A stretch of 6,340 nt of DNA from an uncultured Acidimicrobium sp. (GTDB lineage: Bacteria > Actinomycetota > Acidimicrobiia > Acidimicrobiales > Ilumatobacteraceae), in NCBI GenBank assembly GCA_903850275.1, contig CAINLH010000130.1:1-6340 (forward strand). Direction: 5' to 3'. Position 1 is the stretch's first letter, and each line of letters opens with the position of its first letter. The position numbers were made by a program, and so were the translations under genes. Positions 1-5,306 of the stretch are shown in pieces. A model generated the notes under the pieces. It was given only the letters and a program-made list of their open reading frames with translations. It was not told the origin of the DNA and made no database searches.

Positions 1-1
1 C

Positions 2-112
2 ATAGCGTGTTTGAACTATGCACTTGACAATCGCGAGCACCAGGGCATTTGGGGCGGGGCAACCGCTCGCGAGCGTCGTCGCATATTGCGTCAACGTCGC
101 CAGAGCGCGTAA
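2..112 (+). CDS. WhiB-family transcriptional regulator, C-terminal fragment
   Basis: Only the last 36 codons are in the window, read in frame 2 and ending at the TAA at 110-112. The fragment begins I-A-C-L-N-Y-A-L, which fits the fourth iron-sulfur cluster cysteine of WhiB proteins and the residues after it. It continues with G-I-W-G-G, the family's signature turn, and a basic tail (ARERRRILRQRRQ) that in this family contacts DNA. WhiB proteins are small 4Fe-4S proteins of Actinobacteria that usually act by binding the primary sigma factor. The other three cysteines lie off the left edge, so the subclass cannot be assigned. The stop is 27 bp before trpD on the same strand. Seeing this short piece in the right frame is the main evidence for an actinobacterial source. 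Confidence 0.9.
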   Translation: MACLNYALDNREHQGIWGGATARERRRILRQRRQSA

Positions 113-127
113 ATCACTTTCGCATTT

Positions 128-133
128 GAGGAG
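128..133 (+). promoter_or_regulatory. Ribosome binding site of trpD
   Basis: GAGGAG lies 6 nt before the ATG at 140. It is the strongest Shine-Dalgarno match in the left part of the window and fixes the trpD start. The out-of-frame ATG at 135 is too close to it to be used. Confidence 0.75.
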
Positions 134-139
134 CATGCA

Positions 140-1192
140 ATGAGTTCAATCGAACTCGTTGGAGGATGGTCGAGCGTCATTGCCCAGCTCGTGTCTGGTG
201 AGCATCTTTCTTCCGCCGACGCAGAGGTAGCCATGACTGCAATCCTTCGTGGAGAAGCGCAACCTTCACAGATTGCGGCATTCGTCATTGCTCTTCGCGC
301 CAAGGGGGAGTCGGCAGACGAACTGCAAGGCATGCTCGCAGCCGTTATCGGCGCTTCGGGGGTAGTCGAACTTCCCGACAACATTGCTGCGCGAGCAATC
401 GACATCGTTGGCACCGGCGGCGACAAATCACATTCGGTAAACATCTCGACAATGGCCTCGCTTGTTGTGGCGGGTGCTGGAATCCCCGTGTGTAAACACG
501 GCAACCGCGCGGCATCTTCGCAGTGCGGAACAGCCGACGTGCTTGAGGCTCTCGGCGTCGCGATTGATCTGGATGGTGCAGGTGTTGCAACGTGCGTCAC
601 TCAGGCAGGCATGGGCTTTTGTTTTGCGCCAACTTTTCATCCAGCATTCCGACATGCGGGGCCAACACGCAAAGAACTTGGAGTACCAACTGCATTTAAT
701 TTGCTTGGGCCTATGGCCAATCCGGCAAAAGTTTCGTACATGGTCGTAGGCGTCGGTAACCCATCATCGGCGCACAGCATGGTTGCGGCAATAAAAAGTC
801 GAGGAGTGCAGCGAGCATGGGTTGTGCACGGCCACGGCGGCCTCGACGAGTTGTCGCTGAGCGGGCCTTGTCATGTTGTTGAACTTCGTGACGGACTCAT
901 CAACGAATTTTCAATCGATGCAAAAGATTTGGGCTTACAGCCAGCCGACGTGACTGCGGTTCGCGGTGGCGATCCGGCACATAACGCAGCAGTTGTTCGA
1001 AAGACGTTGGCGGGAGAAAAAGGTGCGGTGCGCGACATCGTGCTGCTTAATGCTGCAGCTGGCTTGGTCGTTGCTGGCCTTGCGCCGAATATGGCTGAAG
1101 GGCTCGATCGAGCCGCAGGCAGCATCGACTCTGGCGCTGCATCCAATGCATTGGACAAACTGATTGCCGTCAGTTCGAGTGTGGCACGATAG
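140..1192 (+). CDS. trpD: Anthranilate phosphoribosyltransferase TrpD
   Basis: This cytoplasmic enzyme of tryptophan synthesis transfers phosphoribose from PRPP to anthranilate, giving N-(5-phosphoribosyl)anthranilate. At 350 residues it is the usual size for a stand-alone TrpD. Visible motifs are the PRPP loop DIVGTGGD at 88-95, NISTM at 101-105, KHGNR at 119-123 followed by AASS, FAPTFHPA at 162-169, and RKELGVPTAFNLLGPMANPA at 177-196. The acidic metal-binding region HGHGGLDE is at 230-237. The N-terminal helical domain (about 1-70) is also present. No other trp genes are nearby: whiB lies upstream and a homoserine kinase follows after 6 bp, so it probably shares a transcript with thrB. 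No promoter could be defended in the short upstream sequence. The related family of thymidine/pyrimidine phosphorylases is ruled out by the TrpD-specific motifs. Confidence 0.97.
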   Translation: MSSIELVGGWSSVIAQLVSGEHLSSADAEVAMTAILRGEAQPSQIAAFVIALRAKGESADELQGMLAAVIGASGVVELPDNIAARAIDIVGTGGDKSHSVNISTMASLVVAGAGIPVCKHGNRAASSQCGTADVLEALGVAIDLDGAGVATCVTQAGMGFCFAPTFHPAFRHAGPTRKELGVPTAFNLLGPMANPAKVSYMVVGVGNPSSAHSMVAAIKSRGVQRAWVVHGHGGLDELSLSGPCHVVELRDGLINEFSIDAKDLGLQPADVTAVRGGDPAHNAAVVRKTLAGEKGAVRDIVLLNAAAGLVVAGLAPNMAEGLDRAAGSIDSGAASNALDKLIAVSSSVAR

Positions 1193-1198
1193 TCGCCC

Positions 1199-2053
1199 AT
1201 GAGTGATTCAGTTTTCGTACGCGTGCCAGCAAGTTCGGCCAACTTGGGGCCGGGGTTCGACGTTCTCGGGATGGCTCTCTCGTTGTATTTCGACATGGGT
1301 TTCGACGATGGTGCGCCCATTCCGGAGCGGGCGAAACTTTTGGATGAACATCACCCAGCAACAATTGCCTTTCGCCTAGGCGGGGGCACAGGCGGTGTTT
1401 GGGCTCAGTCCGAGATACCGATGGGCAGAGGGCTTGGGTTTAGCGGTGCTGCAAGGGTGGCTGGTGTCGTTCTGGCACACATTCAACAAAATGGCGCTGA
1501 TGCAAAATTGACAGGGTCCGCGCGTAGAAAGTTGTTGCAACAGAGCACCGAGTTGGAAGGACATCCTGACAATGTGGCGGCTTCGCTAGTTGGTGGCGTT
1601 ACTGCCAGCGCATCCGGTGAAGTGGCGCAGTTTCCTTGTGCTCTTGAACCCGCGATTATTGCATGGATACCAGAAACGCAAACCAGCACAGAGAAGTCCA
1701 GAACCACCTTGTCTTCAACTATCTCGCTGGCCGATGCCGTTGTAAACATCGGTCATACAGCACTGTTGCTTGGCGCACTTGCAACCGGCGACAAAACAGT
1801 TTTGCGTGTTGCAACCACGGAGCGCATTCATCAAGACATACGTCTTGCAAACGCACCAACATCACATGAAGCGCTGAAGGCTGCACTCGGTACAAGCGCG
1901 TGGTGTGCATGGCTGTCGGGTTCGGGCCCAACGGTTGCTGTCATGTGCGATAAGGCTGAAGCAAATGTCATTGCTGCTGCGCTGCCAACGTCGGGTGCAA
2001 CAAAAATTCTTTCAATAGACAATCATGGCGCGGTGGTGCTTCCCCGCAAATAG
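1199..2053 (+). CDS. thrB: Homoserine kinase (GHMP kinase family), divergent
   Basis: Homoserine kinase phosphorylates L-homoserine with ATP to O-phosphohomoserine, the step before threonine synthase. GHMP motif 1 is clear at the N-terminus (PASSANLGPGFDVLGMAL, 10-27). The phosphate-binding motif is at 76-85 as GRGLGFSGAA, where most members have GLGSSAA. The homoserine-kinase hallmark EGHPDN is at 120-125, and GHMP motif 3 LSGSGPTVAV is at 239-248. At 284 residues it is slightly short. The stretch between motif 1 and the phosphate loop (about 30-72) is compressed and lacks a clear version of the Asn segment that usually contacts adenine. The start is 6 bp after the trpD stop without a good Shine-Dalgarno, so translation is probably coupled. 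The kinase family is certain. Homoserine as substrate rests on EGHPDN and overall likeness, and another GHMP substrate cannot be excluded. Confidence 0.88.
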   Translation: MSDSVFVRVPASSANLGPGFDVLGMALSLYFDMGFDDGAPIPERAKLLDEHHPATIAFRLGGGTGGVWAQSEIPMGRGLGFSGAARVAGVVLAHIQQNGADAKLTGSARRKLLQQSTELEGHPDNVAASLVGGVTASASGEVAQFPCALEPAIIAWIPETQTSTEKSRTTLSSTISLADAVVNIGHTALLLGALATGDKTVLRVATTERIHQDIRLANAPTSHEALKAALGTSAWCAWLSGSGPTVAVMCDKAEANVIAAALPTSGATKILSIDNHGAVVLPRK

Positions 2054-2057
2054 TTGA

Positions 2058-3056
2058 CTACAGGTTGGGGTCTACAAGCACTCGGCCTTGCATCTGTCCT
2101 GCAAGTATTTTGTCCAGTTGTAACGGCAGGTCGTTCAAGCCAATGATTTCTGGAACTTCAGTGTCGAGCCACTGTGGTCGCAAATCTGTATCGATTCGCT
2201 GCCACAAAGATCGACGAAGTGGCATTGGTGTTTGCACACTGTCGATGCCGAGCAGGCTTATGTTTCGCAAAATGAATGGAAGCACGGTTGTGTTTAATCC
2301 GCTGCCACCCGTGAGGCCGCTGGCTGCAACTGCAGCGCCGTATTTAAGTGTTCGCAGTACGTAAGCCAGGGTTGTGCCACCAACGCAATCGACCGCGCCC
2401 GCCCAACGCTCGCCTTCAAGTGGCTTTGGCGATTCTGCTGAGGTTTCTGCTCGATCAATCACACTGGAGGCGCCAATGCTCTTGAGCCAGTCGCCAGAAG
2501 ATGCTTTGCCGGTGGATGCAACTACTTCATACCCGCGTTTCGCAAGCATGCCTACAGCAACCGAACCAACGCCGCCGGTTGCGCCCGTAACAAGCACGGG
2601 GCCATCACCTGGCCGAAGCCCAGCACGTTCCAGTGCATCAACGGATTCGGCTGCAGTAAAGCCGGCAGTTCCAATCATCATTGCGGTTTTGCTGGTCATG
2701 TTCTGTGGCATGGCAACCAACCAATCGGCCGGGATGCGGGCAAATTGGCTGTAGCCGCCGTGATGAGAAACACCGATGTCGTTGCCATGGGCGATTACAT
2801 GAGAACCAACAGGAAAATCAGCATTCGAGGATTGCACAACTTCTCCTGCAAGGTCTACACCACAAATCAGCGGGTCGATGCGAGCAACGCGGCCCTTTTC
2901 TGTAGACGCAAGACCATCCTTGTAGTTAATGCACGAAAATTCGACTCGAATGAGTACGTCGCCTGTTCCCAGATCGTCAATTGGGAATTGTTTGACAGTT
3001 CGTGTCCATTCATTGTCAATCTTTCCTACAAAAAATGCCATGTTGTCGGTGTTCAT
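2058..3056 (-). CDS. acuI: Acryloyl-CoA reductase / YhdH-AcuI family zinc-free MDR oxidoreductase
   Basis: Members of this cytoplasmic medium-chain reductase family reduce acryloyl-CoA to propionyl-CoA with NADPH. They detoxify an electrophile produced from DMSP-derived acrylate or 3-hydroxypropionate. The 332-residue length is typical. Visible motifs are SCINYKD (41-47), GVDLAG (66-71), GTAGFTAA (129-136), the nucleotide loop VTGATGGVGSVA (157-168), and STGK at 181-184, which suits the 2'-phosphate of NADPH. Also present are VDCVGG (222-227), AASGLTGG (244-251) and the family stretch PFILRNISLLGIDS (260-273). The catalytic zinc cysteines of classical alcohol dehydrogenases are absent, as expected. 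It is the second gene of a leftward operon, 12 bp behind the XRE regulator. Its 3' end meets thrB head-on. The nearby dmdA supports an AcuI role rather than a generic quinone reductase, but the substrate is inferred. Confidence 0.9.
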   Translation of the reverse strand: MNTDNMAFFVGKIDNEWTRTVKQFPIDDLGTGDVLIRVEFSCINYKDGLASTEKGRVARIDPLICGVDLAGEVVQSSNADFPVGSHVIAHGNDIGVSHHGGYSQFARIPADWLVAMPQNMTSKTAMMIGTAGFTAAESVDALERAGLRPGDGPVLVTGATGGVGSVAVGMLAKRGYEVVASTGKASSGDWLKSIGASSVIDRAETSAESPKPLEGERWAGAVDCVGGTTLAYVLRTLKYGAAVAASGLTGGSGLNTTVLPFILRNISLLGIDSVQTPMPLRRSLWQRIDTDLRPQWLDTEVPEIIGLNDLPLQLDKILAGQMQGRVLVDPNL

Positions 3057-3063
3057 CTTGCTG

Positions 3064-3068
3064 CTCCC
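3064..3068 (-). promoter_or_regulatory. Ribosome binding site of acuI
   Basis: On the minus strand GGGAG lies 7 nt before the acuI ATG (3054-3056), inside the 12-bp gap after the regulator's stop and touching that stop. It supports the first of two in-frame Met codons (residues 1 and 6) as the start. It also shows that acuI has its own translation signal on the shared transcript. Confidence 0.65.
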
Positions 3069-3890
3069 TTAAATAGACGAAAGAATTTTCTTCGCTGCGT
3101 TTGTTCCCTTGATCAAGCTTTTGCCATGTGCATACCAAATATCATCATGTGACCGAAGCAGCGTTTTCATCGCCGAGTCTGAATCTTCCAAAGAGCGAAC
3201 ATCATCAATGGAGTAGACACAGATGTTCCAGGAGGCATGCGCGCCTGCCAATCGAGCAGCAGTGTTGACGACTGTTGGCCATTCTTGCTCAAAATCGATC
3301 AGCGCTATCGGATTGTCAACATTGGACATGACACTCGACGTTTCACCAAAAATCAAACCGATATCGTTGCCAGCTATCTCTGCACGGTTGAATTGCAATT
3401 CGCGAGTGAGCGATTGCTTGATTGCTGCGGGTTTGTAGTGCTTGGAAGCGTCGCGATGGAGGCTGATCGGAATGTGGCTCATTCGTGAATGGGTTGATTC
3501 GCCACAAGATCCAGCACACATCCATTGCACTAAGTCTTTTCCTGAACCGATTTGGGCAAGCTCGAGCGATGAATGTTCGCTTTGGTCGTGGATGAGCAAA
3601 ACATGTTTTCCCGCGGTGCGGATTGATTGTCGGAAGAGTTCGGTCGCGTCGATTTGGAAAGCGGCCGCCAATTGCGTGATCGTGTCCACGGTTGGAGACG
3701 GGCCGATCTTGCTGCCGGGCATTCGAGATCGCTCAAGCGCAACTACATAGGGTTGGGAAATACTTGCTCTCTTTGCAAGTTCACGGGTGGACCAACCGCG
3801 CTCGGTGCGCATCGAAACCAGAGTGTTTGCGAAGTGTTCGGCATCGAAGACGAATCGATCACTGCTTTCGTCTTGTGTTGGGCTTTCCAT
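3069..3890 (-). CDS. XRE-family HTH transcriptional regulator with unrecognised C-terminal domain
   Basis: This 273-residue protein has an N-terminal XRE/Cro-type helix-turn-helix at about 20-86. The scaffold helix STRELAKRASIS (34-45) is followed by the recognition helix QPYVVALERSR (46-56), then a Gly/Pro-containing loop and TVDTITQLAAAFQIDATELF (67-86), the usual final helices. The remaining roughly 185 residues match nothing I recognise; no cupin, peptidase or LysR-like signature is visible. They contain C125-x3-C129-x4-H134-x4-H139, a possible metal or thiol-reactive site, plus a lone C224. The gene is first in the leftward operon with acuI, and its start is 27 bp from the start of the divergent DUF2182-DUF1326-dmdA operon. 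A dyad lies between them. By position it is the likely local regulator of both arms and of itself, though its sign and effector are unknown. No Shine-Dalgarno precedes the start, which agrees with a near-leaderless mRNA. Confidence 0.88.
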   Translation of the reverse strand: MESPTQDESSDRFVFDAEHFANTLVSMRTERGWSTRELAKRASISQPYVVALERSRMPGSKIGPSPTVDTITQLAAAFQIDATELFRQSIRTAGKHVLLIHDQSEHSSLELAQIGSGKDLVQWMCAGSCGESTHSRMSHIPISLHRDASKHYKPAAIKQSLTRELQFNRAEIAGNDIGLIFGETSSVMSNVDNPIALIDFEQEWPTVVNTAARLAGAHASWNICVYSIDDVRSLEDSDSAMKTLLRSHDDIWYAHGKSLIKGTNAAKKILSSI

Positions 3891-3894
3891 GGTT

Positions 3895-3914
3895 CTGATA
3901 ACTATAGTGCTCAG
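3895..3914. promoter_or_regulatory. 20-bp dyad, candidate operator of the divergent locus
   Basis: The sequence reads CTGA-N2-ACTATAGT-N2-TCAG. Eight of the ten base pairs are symmetric about the centre between 3904 and 3905. It occupies most of the 27 bp between the two divergent start codons. A homodimeric XRE repressor typically binds a dyad of this size, and one bound here would cover the -10 region of both directions. Binding by the adjacent regulator is inferred from position. Confidence 0.5.
3901..3908. promoter_or_regulatory. Symmetric -10 element of a bidirectional, near-leaderless promoter
   Basis: ACTATAGT is its own reverse complement, so TATAGT (a TANNNT -10 hexamer) is read at 3903-3908 on + and 3906-3901 on -. 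The + hexamer ends 9 nt before the DUF2182 ATG and the - hexamer ends 10 nt before the regulator's ATG. With the usual spacing of about 7 nt, transcripts would start 0-4 nt before each start codon, leaving no room for a Shine-Dalgarno. None is seen. Leaderless mRNAs are common in Actinobacteria. No good -35 box is visible on either strand; TTGGGC at 3878-3883 has a long 19-bp spacer on +. Confidence 0.55.
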
Positions 3915-3917
3915 TAG

Positions 3918-4676
3918 ATGGATACGGAAACAGACGAGCGGGTCGCACGACGATCAAGGCTTGCTTGGCATTGGCCAGTGTTCTTTTTCGTTATCGGTGC
4001 GGGATGGTTTGCCCTGTTTTTTCTAAGCCGATCGTCTGTCACCCATGTTGCGTCTAGTTGGTCATCAACGGTTGCAATGTGGCTGGCGATGTCGATCGTC
4101 ATGATGTCAACGACTGCAGTCCCAGTGTTGCAATCTTTGGCTGACGTCGTCCGTAAAACCTCTTTCGCGGTTTGGTGGGTTTTCTTGCTCGCCTACCTAG
4201 TTATGTGGGTGCTGTATTCGGTGGTGGCTGCATCATTGCAAATGCTGCTTGGTGGATTGGGTTGGATGGACGGTCATTCCACGCAATCTTGGTTGAGTGG
4301 ATTGATCCTGCTCGCTTCGGGCGCTTATCAATTTTCTTCGTTGAAACAGCGTTGTCAATCGGAGTGCGTTTCACCGATGACTTTTTTCCTTCGATATTGG
4401 CGCGAAGGTCTTTGGGGCGGTTTCAAGATGGGATTGAGACATGGTGCGACATGCATCGGATGCTGCTGGGCGTTAATGCTGTTGGCGTTTGTCGGTGGAA
4501 TGGTCAACGCTGCGTTCATGGCGCTGTGTGCGCTCGTTATGGCATTGGAAAAATTCCCAACAATCGGCACGAAGATCACCCGTCCACTAGGCATCGCATT
4601 GGTAGCCGCTGGCATTTCGGTTTTGGCTTTTGATTTCATTAGTGCGGCGCCAATAGAAGTTCATCAACACTTATAA
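3918..4676 (+). CDS. DUF2182 polytopic membrane protein, putative metal (copper) handling
   Basis: This 252-residue integral membrane protein has hydrophobic segments at about 19-37, 51-70, 84-110, 125-139, 180-207 and 222-241. The signature of the DUF2182 family is complete: AMSIVMM (57-63) and YQFSSLKQRCQSECVSP (137-153) with the pair C146-x3-C150. It continues with GLRHGATCIGCCW (172-184), carrying H175, C179, C182 and C183, then MVN (195-197) and EK at 211-212. These Cys/His/Met residues in or near the membrane suggest metal binding. From memory, the family includes PpoB2 of Marinomonas, proposed as a copper chaperone for tyrosinase, but the function here is unproven. The C-terminus ends HQHL. 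It is the first gene of the rightward operon, 21 bp ahead of its frequent partner DUF1326 and upstream of dmdA. The start is supported by the promoter spacing and leaves a polar, basic N-terminal tail before the first membrane segment. Confidence 0.88.
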   Translation: MDTETDERVARRSRLAWHWPVFFFVIGAGWFALFFLSRSSVTHVASSWSSTVAMWLAMSIVMMSTTAVPVLQSLADVVRKTSFAVWWVFLLAYLVMWVLYSVVAASLQMLLGGLGWMDGHSTQSWLSGLILLASGAYQFSSLKQRCQSECVSPMTFFLRYWREGLWGGFKMGLRHGATCIGCCWALMLLAFVGGMVNAAFMALCALVMALEKFPTIGTKITRPLGIALVAAGISVLAFDFISAAPIEVHQHL

Positions 4677-4682
4677 GCAGAA

Positions 4683-4688
4683 AGAGGG
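4683..4688 (+). promoter_or_regulatory. Ribosome binding site of the DUF1326 gene
   Basis: The purine-rich AGAGGG lies 9 nt before the ATG at 4698, in the 21-bp gap after the DUF2182 stop. It supports that start and independent initiation of the second gene. Confidence 0.55.
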
Positions 4689-4697
4689 CAAAAATCT

Positions 4698-5306
4698 ATG
4701 GAACCATGGTTAATAGAAGGTGAGTTAATTCTCAATTGCAATTGCACGGTCTTTTGCCCGTGCGTCATTTCGCTCGGCACACATCCTCCGACCGAGGGCT
4801 ATTGCCAAGCCTGGGCAGGTATTCGAATTGATAAAGGCAATTCCGGAGATGTTGATTTGTCGGGGCTCAATATTGGAATGCTTCTCGACATCCCCGGCAA
4901 GATGGAGCGAGGAAACTGGACGCTTGCGTTATGGATTGACGATCGTGCATCCGACATTCAGTTTGAAAAACTCGAACAGATATTTCGAGGTTCGGCTAGA
5001 GGAACGACGGGTCTTTTCAAGTTGTTGGTTGGTGAGTATCTCGGCGCCGAGCGTGCCCCAATCACATTCGTCTCGGAAGACGGAAAACGAACTTTGTCGG
5101 TTGGCAAATTCATTCAGGGGAGTGTTGAGCCAATAGGCGGTCTGCGCAAGTCCGAAGAGGTAAGCGTTGTCAATACCGAGTATTGGATGGGGCCTGAAGT
5201 GATTGTGGCCAAAGCATTGCAAGGGAGGGTTCGTGCGTTTGGCAGAGTTTGGAACTTCGAGGGGCGCAGCGCAGAGATTTGCAAAATCAAGTGGGTCGGG
5301 CCATGA
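4698..5306 (+). CDS. DUF1326 domain protein with CxCx3CxC motif
   Basis: At 202 residues this protein is close to the usual family length. Near the N-terminus it has the DUF1326 hallmark C14-x-C16-x3-C20-x-C22, followed by GYCQ with C36, then a glycine-rich body with an LDIPGKME segment (62-69) in the middle. The clustered cysteines suggest metal binding or a redox role. There is no signal peptide or membrane segment, so it is probably cytoplasmic. DUF1326 genes are often found next to DUF2182 genes, as here, so the two probably act together, perhaps as a soluble carrier and a membrane component. This function is inferred. Its stop overlaps the dmdA start as ATGA, which makes translational coupling likely. 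The spacing downstream of DUF2182 places all three genes in one operon. Confidence 0.87.
   Translation: MEPWLIEGELILNCNCTVFCPCVISLGTHPPTEGYCQAWAGIRIDKGNSGDVDLSGLNIGMLLDIPGKMERGNWTLALWIDDRASDIQFEKLEQIFRGSARGTTGLFKLLVGEYLGAERAPITFVSEDGKRTLSVGKFIQGSVEPIGGLRKSEEVSVVNTEYWMGPEVIVAKALQGRVRAFGRVWNFEGRSAEICKIKWVGP

Noticed and set aside
24..29. Perfect TTGACA -35 consensus near the left edge as a promoter for trpD
   Set aside because: It lies in whiB codons for L-D-N, and no TANNNT hexamer follows at 16-18 bp, so it is probably chance.
91..600. 169-residue open frame on the minus strand opposite trpD
   Set aside because: It is antisense to an unambiguous TrpD, has low-complexity Ser/Ala/Pro composition and no recognisable domain.
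1101..1114. Perfect 14-bp palindrome GGCTCGATCGAGCC
   Set aside because: It is inside the trpD coding sequence, has no loop, is not repeated in the window, and is partly explained by the frequent CGATCG word.
2039..2079. Possible terminator hairpin from TTCCCC and the GGGG near 2065-2075
   Set aside because: The arms pair over only four bases or so, with a long loop and no T-run.
2374..2754. 126-residue open frame on the plus strand opposite acuI
   Set aside because: Its composition mirrors the AcuI codons on the other strand, it lacks a ribosome site, and the minus frame is conserved throughout.
4172..4633. 153-residue open frame on the plus strand within the DUF2182 gene
   Set aside because: It is a frame-shifted shadow of DUF2182, whose own frame carries all family motifs and membrane segments.
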